The notes under the pieces: generated by a model | Seen by the model: the letters and a program-made list of their open reading frames with translations, nothing else | Told to the model about the DNA's origin: nothing | The model's database searches: none | Made by a program: the position numbers and the translations under genes | Shown: positions 56,315 to 64,000 of the stretch, piece after piece | How the letters are laid out: every line of letters begins with the position of its first letter | How positions within the stretch are numbered: position 1 is the first letter of the stretch | Assembly (NCBI RefSeq): GCF_014196505.1 | Contig: NZ_JACIDW010000003.1 | Location: 186,001-250,000 of the forward strand | Length of the DNA: 64,000 nt | Source: Rhizobium metallidurans | GTDB taxonomy: Bacteria; Pseudomonadota; Alphaproteobacteria; Rhizobiales; Rhizobiaceae | Direction: 5' to 3'

Positions 56315-56857
56315 TCAGTGTCCCGACTTCTCGACGCCGATTTCACCGAACTCGTCGATGATGACGGTCCAGCTTTCGACATCTGCATCCGGATCGGTCT
56401 TCAGATAGACCATGGCGAACATCCCCGGTTCGTTCAGCCGGCCGCTCGAATTCTCGGGGCGAATGTCCGTCACATAGGGGTTGAGATCGTTCAGTTCCTG
56501 AACCTCGACCGTCGAGACGATCTGCGGCCCTGCATCGGTTTGCGCGATCTGCTGCAGATAGACCTTGGCGGTGCGATCGGCCTGGCGAACCGCAAACAGC
56601 TTGTAGTAGCCGCGGCGGGGTTGGCTCGGCGCGGTGGGAGTGGCTGCCGCTGTCGCCGCTGCCGGCGCGTTCGCAGTGGCCGCGACCGGCGGACGCGTGA
56701 CGGCCGGCGCGTTGCCGTCGTCGGCCCAGTAGCCCGTACTCGTGGCGAATGTGATGTTGGCAGGCAGCACGGGGTCATCCATCGTATCCGCCGCACGCGC
56801 GACAACAGGAAGCGCTGCGATCAGCAGGGCGCAGGCCGTCAGTCCAAGACGCGTCAT
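56315..56857 (-). CDS. Secreted hypothetical protein
   Basis: This 180-residue protein has a signal peptide (LGLTACALLIAALPVVARA), then a low-complexity Ala/Thr/Pro stretch (residues ~45-80: AATANAPAAATAAATPTAPS). A C-terminal globular part follows (GYYKLFAVRQADRTAKVYLQQIAQTDAGPQIVSTVEVQELNDL). No family is recognised. It starts 4 nt after the nadK stop on the same strand, so the two are co-transcribed. Confidence 0.7.
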   Translation of the reverse strand: MTRLGLTACALLIAALPVVARAADTMDDPVLPANITFATSTGYWADDGNAPAVTRPPVAATANAPAAATAAATPTAPSQPRRGYYKLFAVRQADRTAKVYLQQIAQTDAGPQIVSTVEVQELNDLNPYVTDIRPENSSGRLNEPGMFAMVYLKTDPDADVESWTVIIDEFGEIGVEKSGH

Positions 56858-56861
56858 CGCC

Positions 56862-57635
56862 TCAATCCTCGAATTGCTCGGACAAAATACGGTCGGACCA
56901 GGAGCGGTCGGGATCGGATAGAATGCGTGCCGTCATATGCTCCGACTGGGCGATGCGTACATGCAGCACCGACTTGACCTCGGAGTTGTCGGCAACGGCG
57001 TTCACCGGCCGCTTCTCCGATTCGAGGATGTGAATGTCCACCGTCACCTTGTTCGGCAGCAGGGCGCCGCGCCAGCGGCGGGGACGGAATGCGCTCACCG
57101 GTGTCATGGCGAGCAGCGGCGCATCCAGGGGCAGGATCGGCCCATGCGCCGAAAGATTGTAGGCCGTCGAACCGGCCGGCGTCGCCACCATCAGCCCGTC
57201 GCAGGTCAGTTCCTCAAGGCGCACGACGCCATCGACCTCCACCCTGAGCTTCGCGGCCTGGTAGGATTGGCGAAAGAGCGAGACCTCGTTGATGGCAAGC
57301 GCGGTGTCGCTCGTCCCGTCGGCATTCGTGGTCGTCATCCTGAGCGGGCGGAACGTGTTCTCCACGGCGGCGTTGATCCGCTCCCGCAACGCGTCGGTGC
57401 GGTACTCGTTCATCAGAAAGCCGACGGAGCCCCGGTTCATCCCATAGACGAGCCTGCCGGAGTTCATCGTGCTGTGCAGCGTCTGCAGCATGAAGCCGTC
57501 GCCGCCCAGCGCCACGATGACATCGGCGTCCCTGGCGGGCACATCCCCGTAAATGCGAATCAGCTCATCGCGCGCCGCAAGCGCCTCGGCGGCGGGGGAA
57601 GCGAGAAAACTGAGGGTCTGAAAGGATACGCTCAT
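56862..57635 (-). CDS. nadK: NAD kinase
   Basis: This 257-residue enzyme phosphorylates NAD to NADP. It is short, as in other rhizobia. Signature motifs are VIVALGGDGFMLQTLH (GGDG loop), YGMNRGSVGFLMNEY, and LTCDGLMVATPAGSTAYNLSAHGPILP (conserved TPxGSTAY). The following gene of unknown function starts 4 nt after its stop. A promoter should lie in the 115 nt before it, shared with tRNA-Thr, but I found no clear box. Confidence 0.94.
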   Translation of the reverse strand: MSVSFQTLSFLASPAAEALAARDELIRIYGDVPARDADVIVALGGDGFMLQTLHSTMNSGRLVYGMNRGSVGFLMNEYRTDALRERINAAVENTFRPLRMTTTNADGTSDTALAINEVSLFRQSYQAAKLRVEVDGVVRLEELTCDGLMVATPAGSTAYNLSAHGPILPLDAPLLAMTPVSAFRPRRWRGALLPNKVTVDIHILESEKRPVNAVADNSEVKSVLHVRIAQSEHMTARILSDPDRSWSDRILSEQFED

Positions 57636-57750
57636 GCAATGCCCTTTGATAAAGTCCGCCTAGCTAAATGACAATGGGCTGACACGACAAGGCATATTAA
57701 GGCCGCAGCTGTTCGCTGGGGCCATGCAATTAGGACATATTGAGAGGAAG

Positions 57751-57826
<76 letters not shown>

Positions 57827-57939
57827 AACGCCCGCCAATTAGCAGATTCTAGTGTTCTGTAAAGAAAAAATCGGTCGCCGATTGATTTCGCTCGTTGATT
57901 TCAACAGGCCCGGCGATATCGCCGCGCCCGACCGCCGCG

Positions 57940-58077
57940 CTAGTTTGGCGTGGTCTGGCGAACTCTCGATTGCAGGCTGTCGCCATTCTCGCCCATCCCG
58001 CCGCCGGACGAGGGCAGGGCAACGATGCTGAGAACCGAAACAACCATGAGAGCGATGACAGCGATCATTATTCGCAC
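57940..58077 (-). CDS. Tiny membrane protein (unknown)
   Basis: A 45-residue product with one hydrophobic helix (IMIAVIALMVVSVLSIVALP) and a polar tail (SSGGGMGENGDSLQSRVRQTTPN). A GTG start at 58077 has an AGGAG site 7 nt upstream, which makes it likely real; the nearby ATG 58068 has bad spacing. It forms a pair with the 58-residue membrane protein just upstream. No family is known. Confidence 0.55.
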   Translation of the reverse strand: MRIMIAVIALMVVSVLSIVALPSSGGGMGENGDSLQSRVRQTTPN

Positions 58078-58139
58078 GCGATTTCTCCTTTTGAACGAGG
58101 AAGAAACGCGGAGCCGGCAATTCGGTTCCTGAAGGGCGC

Positions 58140-58316
58140 TTAGGGCTGTTGCGCAGGCGGCGGCACGGGTGTCGTGGGGTTGGCGCCGGGCGCGGCGGGT
58201 GCCAGCGGATCGGGTTGACGCATGGGTTGGGTCTTGTCGATCCAGGTGATGCTGAGAATGATGGCGACGAGGATCCCGATGAAGAGAATGCCGATGACGA
58301 GGGGACGAACTGCCAT
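58140..58316 (-). CDS. Small proline-rich membrane protein (unknown)
   Basis: A 58-residue protein with an N-terminal transmembrane helix (PLVIGILFIGILVAIILSITWI) and a tail rich in Pro and Ala (QPDPLAPAAPGANPTTPVPPPAQQP) that would face the periplasm. The ATG has an AAGGAG site about 9 nt upstream. It looks like a conserved envelope micro-protein, but its role cannot be inferred. Confidence 0.65.
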   Translation of the reverse strand: MAVRPLVIGILFIGILVAIILSITWIDKTQPMRQPDPLAPAAPGANPTTPVPPPAQQP

Positions 58317-58437
58317 GTCTGCTGCTTCTCCTTGTTGGTCGGAGCATTACGGGACAATAACCGCCGCTGACGTCAGAACCGAGGCAGTTGACGATCAGCC
58401 GGCGGCATCGGCATCCGGAGGCGCGGTGATGAGCCTG

Positions 58438-59328
58438 TCAGCCTTTCAAATGAATACGCGCCGCATAGAGCGCGATCGCGGCCGCGTTCGACACGTTGAG
58501 CGACTTGATCTCACCCGGCATATCGAGCCGCGCCAGCGCATTCACGGTCTCGCGCGTCTTCTGGCGCAGCCCCTTGCCCTCGGCGCCAAGCACGAGCGCG
58601 ACCTTATCGCCGGAGAAGGTGCCCTCAAGAGGTGCCGGGCCTTCCGAATCAAGTCCGATGGTGACGAAGCCGAGCTTGTGCAACTCGCCGAGCGCATCGG
58701 CGAGATTGGTGATCTGGATATAAGGGATGAGTTCCAGCGCGCCGGAGGCGGATTTGGCGAGCACGCCCGATTCGGTCGGGCTGTGGCGCTGCGTGGTGAT
58801 CAGCGCGCCGGCATTGAATGCGACGGCCGAACGCATGATGGCGCCGACATTGTGCGGATCGGTCACCTGGTCGAGCACCAGGATCAGCGGGCTGTCCTTC
58901 AGCGCTTCGAGGCGGCGGACGGGCAGGGGGCGCGTTTCCAGCATCACGCCCTGGTGGATAGCGTCGGGGCCAAGCACCTTGTCGAGATCCTGCGGCGAAA
59001 CCATCTCGACCGGTATGCCGAGTGTCTCGACATCGACCTCCAGACGCGCCAGCGCGTTCGGCGTCACCGACAGCTTTATCTTCTTGCGCTCCTTGTTTTC
59101 GAGCGCCGCGCGCACCGTGTGCAGGCCATAAAGATGGACCTGGTCGGGCGCCAGCGTCGGCGGCTTCCAGTCATCGCCGCCACGCTTCCGTTTCTGGAAG
59201 CCGGGAGTTGGAATTTCGCCGCGTTCGCGCTTGTTGTCGCGATGCGCACGACGCAGATTGGCGTAGTGCGTATCCTTGGCGGATTTCTCGTCGGAGGGCG
59301 TGCCCCCGGTTTTGTTGTCTTTGCTCAT
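58438..59328 (-). CDS. rlmB: 23S rRNA 2'-O-methyltransferase, RlmB/TrmH (SPOUT) family
   Basis: This 296-residue protein has an N-terminal substrate-binding domain (HLYGLHTVRAALENKERKKIKLSVTPNALARLEVDVETLGIPVEMV) and a C-terminal SPOUT knot. The latter contains ILVLDQVTDPHNVGAIMRSAVAFNAGALITTQRHS, KVALVLGAEGKGLRQKTRETVNALARLDMPGEIKSLNVSNAAAIALY. The family methylates a 23S rRNA guanosine (G2251 in E. coli); the exact site is by homology. A basic N-terminal extension is rhizobial. The tRNA-Tyr/Gly pair lies behind it on the other strand. Confidence 0.92.
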   Translation of the reverse strand: MSKDNKTGGTPSDEKSAKDTHYANLRRAHRDNKRERGEIPTPGFQKRKRGGDDWKPPTLAPDQVHLYGLHTVRAALENKERKKIKLSVTPNALARLEVDVETLGIPVEMVSPQDLDKVLGPDAIHQGVMLETRPLPVRRLEALKDSPLILVLDQVTDPHNVGAIMRSAVAFNAGALITTQRHSPTESGVLAKSASGALELIPYIQITNLADALGELHKLGFVTIGLDSEGPAPLEGTFSGDKVALVLGAEGKGLRQKTRETVNALARLDMPGEIKSLNVSNAAAIALYAARIHLKG

Positions 59329-59430
59329 GCCGCTTTATAGCGGTGGTGTTTCTTTCCGCATAGGATTTCTTTGTGCACAGGGCCTTTCCGCCGCCGATGA
59401 CATTTTTCACATATTTTCCATCGTCATCGT

Positions 59431-59460
59431 GTTGACATAGGCAACTCGGCCCGTCATATA
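59431..59460 (+). promoter_or_regulatory. Likely promoter of tRNA-Tyr/tRNA-Gly
   Basis: GTTGAC (59431-59436) with TCATAT at about 59454-59459, spaced 17 nt, is close to the rhizobial consensus. It points to the tRNA pair starting 74 nt downstream. Confidence 0.5.
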
Positions 59461-59533
59461 CGCGGCGCAGACCGAGGGGCGGCAACGCTTCGAAAGTCTA
59501 GCAGACTTGGTCTAACGATCCGGACGAAAAACT

Positions 59534-59618
59534 GGAGAGATGCCCGAGTGGTTAAAGGGGACGGACTGTAAATCCGTTGGCTCAGCCTACGTTGGTTCAA
59601 ATCCAACTCTCTCCACCA
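59534..59618 (+). tRNA. tRNA-Tyr (GTA)
   Basis: An 85-nt class II tRNA with a long variable arm: acceptor GGAGAGA/TCTCTCC, anticodon loop CTGTAAA (anticodon GTA), and an encoded CCA. The neighbouring tRNA-Gly begins 26 nt downstream. Confidence 0.95.
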
Positions 59619-59644
59619 TTCGTCCTCGGATCGGACCAAACCCC

Positions 59645-59718
59645 GCGGGTATAGCTCAATGGTAGAGCAGCAGCCTTCCAAGCTGAATACGCGGGTTCGA
59701 TTCCCGCTACCCGCTCCA
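59645..59718 (+). tRNA. tRNA-Gly (TCC)
   Basis: A 74-nt cloverleaf: acceptor GCGGGTA/TACCCGC, anticodon loop CTTCCAA (anticodon TCC), T-arm GGTTCGATTCC, and encoded CCA. It directly borders the accessory right end of the window. Confidence 0.95.
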
Positions 59719-59803
59719 CTTTCCAAGTCGAAGTATGACGTTATCCACAGCGCGCAAGCGCCTGTTTGCGTTTGTGCATCACGCTGAAGCGACGCGCTCG
59801 AAA

Positions 59804-60313
59804 TCAGCCCCACAGCAAGACGAAAGGGGAGGCGAGCGCGATGATGCCGGCCGCCATCCAGCGCGTACGCCCATCCATCGTGAATTCGTCCCGCGAGAGC
59901 CATCTGCGCACGGCGACATAGCCGACGGCGATCACGGCGCTGTAAATGAGCGCGCGCAACAGGATCGACCACCCGCCGCCGAAAAGCCCGATCGCGATGC
60001 CGAAGCCGGTGAGCGCGCCCAGTATGCCGTAGCCGACATCGAACATCAGCGTCGTCGTGGTCGACAGCGGCCTGAGAACCCTTGGAAACGCGATGGCGAC
60101 GGCCGCCGTCAGCAGCCATATGGCGACGATCGCCTGCAGCGTCGACGAGCTGACGATGGAGGCGGCCAGCGCCGGCAGCCGCTCGGGCGTCGAGAGCCGC
60201 ACGATCTGGGCGATCCAGTCGACCGCGGCCGCCAGTATCCACAATATGAATGCGCAGCCGGCAAAGATCAGAAAATTGCCGGCCGATCGTTTCGCGATAT
60301 CCTTCGGTTCCAT
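59804..60313 (-). CDS. Membrane protein of unknown function
   Basis: This 169-residue protein has about five hydrophobic segments (NFLIFAGCAFILWILAAAVDWIA; QAIVAIWLLTAAVAIAFP; GYGILGALTGFGIAIGLFGGG; LRALIYSAVIAVGYVAV; WMAAGIIALASPFVLLWG) and a short basic end. Start 60313 (MEPKDIAKRS) has a GGGGGAG ribosome site 6 nt upstream. No family is recognised. It lies downstream of the helicase-nuclease gene on the same strand (125-nt gap), so it could be an accessory gene, but no link is shown. Confidence 0.7.
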   Translation of the reverse strand: MEPKDIAKRSAGNFLIFAGCAFILWILAAAVDWIAQIVRLSTPERLPALAASIVSSSTLQAIVAIWLLTAAVAIAFPRVLRPLSTTTTLMFDVGYGILGALTGFGIAIGLFGGGWSILLRALIYSAVIAVGYVAVRRWLSRDEFTMDGRTRWMAAGIIALASPFVLLWG

Positions 60314-60438
60314 GCCGTACTCCCCCGGGCGATCGCCGGCGTGGCTCCGGCAAGGCAAGTAATATCACAGCATCAATCGGTTGTGGCGGTTTATGGTGAA
60401 ATCGCGCAGGTGCCGACGTGCGCAATTCCGCCGACCGC

Positions 60439-63400
60439 TTAGTGCCGCTTAGGATCAAGTCGTAGAGATTCGATCTCCTGCCAAGCCTTGTCCACATAAG
60501 TTGCGGCATCCGCTCCGCGGTAGATGAGCGACACTTCATGGCGCTGGTAGTCGCTCTCGCGGTCGCGAAGAGCGGACAGCCAGTTGAACGACCCTTCCGC
60601 GATCCAGTTTTGATCGACGGCGAGCGTTTTGTTATGAGCGCCGTTGAGGGGCCAAAGCTCAACACCGGCTGTCGTCAGAGTTTCGATCGCGGAAGCAGCG
60701 CTTGGCTGCATGCGGCGATCCCGTCCCGTGTTCAGAAATTGATCATAGGCGACGACGACCCTGAGATCGTCGCGCCGCCGGTTGAGTAGCGGCGCGAGGC
60801 CGTCCGCCTCGATGGCGTTCCCCGTGAGATACGGGGAGACGATCAGCAATCGCTCGTTTGCGTCCTCGATGGATCTACGCAGTGTTTCCCGATGCCCTTC
60901 GAGGCTGCTGATTCTCTCAACATCCGACGGCACCTCCAGGACGATCCGGCTGATTGGGTCGATGTCGGTGATTTCGTTTTCCGGCTTCGAGAAAAGGTAG
61001 ACGCCAAGCAGTCCCGACGGTAGCGATGGTTGCTCCGGTCGGAACAAGCCAATGTCGCCGAACACGAGGAAGCTCTCCCGTGCGCGCGATACCGCCACGT
61101 TGAGCATGGATACACCCCGGTCGATAAACAGGCCGGTGGATTGCGCTGCGGTATTGACCGACGAAAACATCACAATGGCCTTTTCCGCGCCCTGCAAGGT
61201 ATGAACGGTGCCCACGGTTATGTTTTCTCCGGCCAGCTCCGCACTTTGCAGTGCCGCGTTGAGCACCTCGATCTGCGCTCGGAAAGGCGTGACGATTGCC
61301 ACGATCTCGCCCAACGTCCTGGCGCCATGATGCTCGATGAGTTGCCGCTTTCGGCGACCCAGCCATTTTGCCATCACGACAGCTTCCTCGGCATTCGTCC
61401 AACTTGTCCCCGCGCGAACCGCACGGCCCGGCACGTGAGCATATCCCAAGGGCGGCAGGGGGTAGGGGCTGTCCGGGCGCATCGGCTTGAGGGCGCCGCC
61501 ATAGGCCAGTTCGTTGCTATAGGCGATGACAGGCGCACGGCACCGCCAGTGTTCCTCAAGAAACAATCCGCGATGCGGTGGCATAGCAAACGCGGTCGCG
61601 GCCTGAGCCATCGCCATTACCGATCCTTCGGATGCCATCATGCCATTGGTTCGAAGCAGCTCCCTTTGGTCGGTCATTTGGAAGTGATCCAGATTTGCGA
61701 GATCGGTGGCGGTATCAATTCCCCAAACAGGCTCCAGCTGCTGCGTATCTCCTACAATGAGTGCCTTGCGCGCCAGCGCAAAGAGCGCGCCGCCGACTTG
61801 GGGCGGGACCTGGCCGGCTTCGTCGACGATCAACAGGTCGATGAAATCGGCCAGCAGTTCCGTGGAGCCCTTGTAGTAATCAAACAAGCGAGGGGCGGTG
61901 TAAGCTGTCGACACCATGCAAGGCGTGAGCTTTGCAAAGCGCCGCCACCGGCGTTCGCACGCGTCGCGATCGCGGCCGGTGAACGTCTTATCCCTGCTGC
62001 GTGTCGCTGCATCAACCTCGATCAGCCAGCGGCCTTCCCAATACCGCGCCGCGAGATGGAAGAGCTCGGGGCGAACCAGGGTGTCCAGCCGTTCATCCAA
62101 AATGTCGGGTTTCGACGCGATCTCCTTCTGGATGTCCTCAGCCAGGATTGGTTGCAAAGCGTGTAGCCAGTTGCTCCAGTTTGCTACCGCCTCTTTTTTC
62201 CGATCAAGCGCGCGCTCATGCTTGGCGATAAGATCATCCAGCCAAGCCCGAAGCGTCGCCGGTCCGAGGAAGGTCTTCCACGTCCAGGCGGGATCGGCCA
62301 AGTTCTGAGCATCCAGGTAGGAATGCACGCGTGACCAGAGGCGTCGTTTGACCGCGGGTACCCACGAGAAGATGGCTTCGAGCAGCGACCCGTGGGAAAG
62401 TTCAAGAGCAGTACGAGCGCATTCGCGCAGTATTTGCGATCGGCTCTCGTCCTGGTCGATCACTGCACGCAGACGCGCGATGTCGGCGATGGCCGGAAAG
62501 CGACCGTCGAATAGAAGCGCGGTCGTATCCTTGAGGATGAGAGCCGCCTTCATGGCGGTGGCTTTCAAGCGCAGCAGTTCCCGCAGTGTTTCGGTCGCTT
62601 CCTTGAGGTTGGTCGCGTCTTGCCCCGCCCAGTCTCGAAAACGACTGATCCAAAAGTCCTTCGCGCCTTGAATGTAGGTGTCGTTCTCCATGCTGCCTGG
62701 CAGGCCGCCCCATGGCTGGCCATACTGATGGCACCACGCGGCGGCGTGCTCCGGTCTTATGCCTTTCTCCACCTCTCGTTTCGAGGGAAGGTACAATCCG
62801 TATTGCGTAACGTCGGGCAGCCAGCGCTCGATCAGCGGCGAGGCCGCAAGCGGGTGCTGTCTCGGTAAAGATGCGCGCGCAAAGGTGTCGAGGATATTGG
62901 TTATGGCTTTGTTGTTCGTGGAACTCGCCAGAATAACCGGCGGTTCTCCGCCTTCCACCAATGCGCGTTCAACCCATAGCGACGCGACCACGCTTTGAAT
63001 GAATGTTGTCTTTCCCGTTCCGGGTGGCCCATTGACCGCGACGATTTCGCCGTCGGCCACGGCCGTGACCGCATCCAGGGATCGGCGTTGGCTTCGATTA
63101 AGTGGAAAGTCGCCGCTCATCTGTCCGAGATGGCGACCTTTCAGAGCTGCATTCTCGGCTATTCCAGTCACATCCTTGGCTTCCTGCGGATCGATGAGGC
63201 GCCGCAGAAGTGGTGCTGGAACATCATCTTGGTCAATCAAGGTGTCGTACACCTTGCGAATTGCCTTGCTTGCGTCGGCGGGACGCGTGCCGCAGGCAAT
63301 ATACGCACCGAGATTGACATGATGTCGGGGCGCGAACCGGTCAGCAGCCGCTCCGAACAGGCTCGTGAACATTTGGTCGGCGTAGCGCCAAAATGTAGGC

Positions 63401-63876
63401 CAGTCGGAACCGTCTGCGGGCGGCGGATTGTTTCCGCTGTAGTCATCCACTTCGGTGATCTGCGAAAACGTCTGCACACCGGAACTGGGTGCGAGGACTG
63501 CGCGATCGACTATGATCTGATCGCCGGGATTGCCGCTGACGAGCAATTTGCCCTCCCGCGTCACCTGAATGCAGAGCCACATCGGTACTCGCATCCGATC
63601 CATGGTCTCGGAGATTGCCGAGTGACGATATTCGGGCTGCAGAAGCTGAAACGCGACGACCAGATTTATGGCGCTCATGCGCTCGCGTTCTCGACGAGAG
63701 AGGCCCGTCTCGGCCTCCGCCCACAAGGTTGCGGTCAGTCGACGTTCAAGTTGACCGTTTCTCAAGTTGCCAAAGGCGAGCGGGTGAAGTGACAGCGAGT
63801 CGGGATCAATATGCCGGTTGCTATCGAGAAGCGCTGCGCGCCAATAGTTGAGCAGGCCAGGTAGGGAGAGGGTCAT
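60439..63876 (-). CDS. Helicase-PLD nuclease fusion, type II Mokosh-like (MkoC)
   Basis: This 1145-residue protein joins two modules. Residues ~255-960 form a COG1112/UPF1-DNA2-like superfamily 1 helicase: LNRSQRRSLDAV (Q-motif), GPPGTGKT (283-290), DEAG (685-688), ALIVGDTQQLEPV, VGTVHTLQGAEKAIVMFSSV and AVSRARES (SRAR at 930-933). Residues ~1020-1130 form a phospholipase-D-type nuclease with one HKD motif (H1081, K1083, D1088, then GSFNW). The same fusion defines the known type II Mokosh anti-phage protein. The N-terminal ~250 residues resemble nothing I know. ATG 63876 is preferred to TTG 63882. Function in defence is inference. Confidence 0.82.
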   Translation of the reverse strand: MTLSLPGLLNYWRAALLDSNRHIDPDSLSLHPLAFGNLRNGQLERRLTATLWAEAETGLSRRERERMSAINLVVAFQLLQPEYRHSAISETMDRMRVPMWLCIQVTREGKLLVSGNPGDQIIVDRAVLAPSSGVQTFSQITEVDDYSGNNPPPADGSDWPTFWRYADQMFTSLFGAAADRFAPRHHVNLGAYIACGTRPADASKAIRKVYDTLIDQDDVPAPLLRRLIDPQEAKDVTGIAENAALKGRHLGQMSGDFPLNRSQRRSLDAVTAVADGEIVAVNGPPGTGKTTFIQSVVASLWVERALVEGGEPPVILASSTNNKAITNILDTFARASLPRQHPLAASPLIERWLPDVTQYGLYLPSKREVEKGIRPEHAAAWCHQYGQPWGGLPGSMENDTYIQGAKDFWISRFRDWAGQDATNLKEATETLRELLRLKATAMKAALILKDTTALLFDGRFPAIADIARLRAVIDQDESRSQILRECARTALELSHGSLLEAIFSWVPAVKRRLWSRVHSYLDAQNLADPAWTWKTFLGPATLRAWLDDLIAKHERALDRKKEAVANWSNWLHALQPILAEDIQKEIASKPDILDERLDTLVRPELFHLAARYWEGRWLIEVDAATRSRDKTFTGRDRDACERRWRRFAKLTPCMVSTAYTAPRLFDYYKGSTELLADFIDLLIVDEAGQVPPQVGGALFALARKALIVGDTQQLEPVWGIDTATDLANLDHFQMTDQRELLRTNGMMASEGSVMAMAQAATAFAMPPHRGLFLEEHWRCRAPVIAYSNELAYGGALKPMRPDSPYPLPPLGYAHVPGRAVRAGTSWTNAEEAVVMAKWLGRRKRQLIEHHGARTLGEIVAIVTPFRAQIEVLNAALQSAELAGENITVGTVHTLQGAEKAIVMFSSVNTAAQSTGLFIDRGVSMLNVAVSRARESFLVFGDIGLFRPEQPSLPSGLLGVYLFSKPENEITDIDPISRIVLEVPSDVERISSLEGHRETLRRSIEDANERLLIVSPYLTGNAIEADGLAPLLNRRRDDLRVVVAYDQFLNTGRDRRMQPSAASAIETLTTAGVELWPLNGAHNKTLAVDQNWIAEGSFNWLSALRDRESDYQRHEVSLIYRGADAATYVDKAWQEIESLRLDPKRH

Positions 63877-64000
63877 GACCAATTCATCCGGTTAGTCAAT
63901 CGGCTTCATCAGTCGCCGCCGATCTGATACTACTCAGGCGCGCATTAACGAAATGTATCTCCACCCCGTCGCATGCTGGGTGCCCGATGGTTCTCTATTG
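63877..64000. other. Right edge, upstream of the helicase gene
   Basis: These 124 nt should hold the promoter of the helicase-nuclease gene or the 3' end of an upstream minus-strand gene. One minus-strand frame is open up to a TGA about 20 nt before the helicase start, but it is interrupted by TAG at the very edge and cannot be judged. Confidence 0.35.

Overview
The window is 64 kb of high-GC chromosomal DNA from an alphaproteobacterium of the Rhizobiales, most likely the Rhizobiaceae (Rhizobium, Agrobacterium, Ensifer or a relative). The evidence is family content and gene pairing: a DnaA-like HdaA regulator, the ldtR-ldtP pair, an RNase E whose S1 domain is split by a long acidic insert, a K+-independent H+-pyrophosphatase, DUF2842 and RDD membrane proteins, and a palindromic repeat resembling Rhizobium intergenic mosaic elements. 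Nearly all of it looks like core chromosome. There is no prophage, insertion sequence, plasmid function or CRISPR array.

Layout. 1-4.8 kb: end of an AI-2E-type permease, hdaA, then the polyphosphate pair ppk1-ppx. 4.8-8.6 kb (minus strand): membrane adenylate/guanylate cyclase, RNase D, Tat-exported multicopper oxidase. 8.9-14.5 kb: aspS, a secreted protein of unknown function, and parC. 14.6-18.5 kb: SRPBCC protein, EamA permease, leucyl/arginyl-tRNA-protein transferase, RDD protein, hemB. 18.6-21.5 kb: small membrane protein, ldtR and the L,D-transpeptidase ldtP. 21.6-29.9 kb: glyA-nrdR-ribD-ribE, a minus-strand GNAT/cupin pair, ribH-nusB, hppA. 30-36.4 kb: bamE, then a cytochrome bc1 chaperone, DUF177, plsX, fabH, ihfA, a MerR regulator, a HAD phosphatase and tRNA-Pro. 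36.4-37.4 kb: an AT-richer pocket with small unknown genes.

37.4-45.6 kb is a surface-polysaccharide locus: Wzy/O-antigen-ligase-like protein, undecaprenyl-phosphate sugar transferase, GT4 glycosyltransferase, short Wza-like lipoprotein, divergently transcribed Wzc-like co-polymerase, and a CelD-type acyltransferase. It is consistent with a holdfast (UPP)-like or glucomannan-like polymer. 45.7-58.3 kb: ctaA, rne, then amiC and mrcA (peptidoglycan), prfB with a textbook +1 recoding site, nadK, tRNA-Thr and two tiny membrane proteins. 58.4-59.7 kb: rlmB, tRNA-Tyr and tRNA-Gly.

The right end (59.8-63.9 kb) is the most unusual part. Just past the tRNA-Tyr/tRNA-Gly pair lies a 1145-residue protein fusing a COG1112/UPF1-type superfamily 1 helicase to a C-terminal phospholipase-D-type nuclease. 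This is the architecture of the single-gene type II Mokosh anti-phage system (MkoC). Other points of interest are an in-frame palindromic repeat inside ribD, a Wzc-like protein whose nucleotide-binding P-loop lacks the key lysine, and a hairpin plus mini-ORF in the hppA leader.
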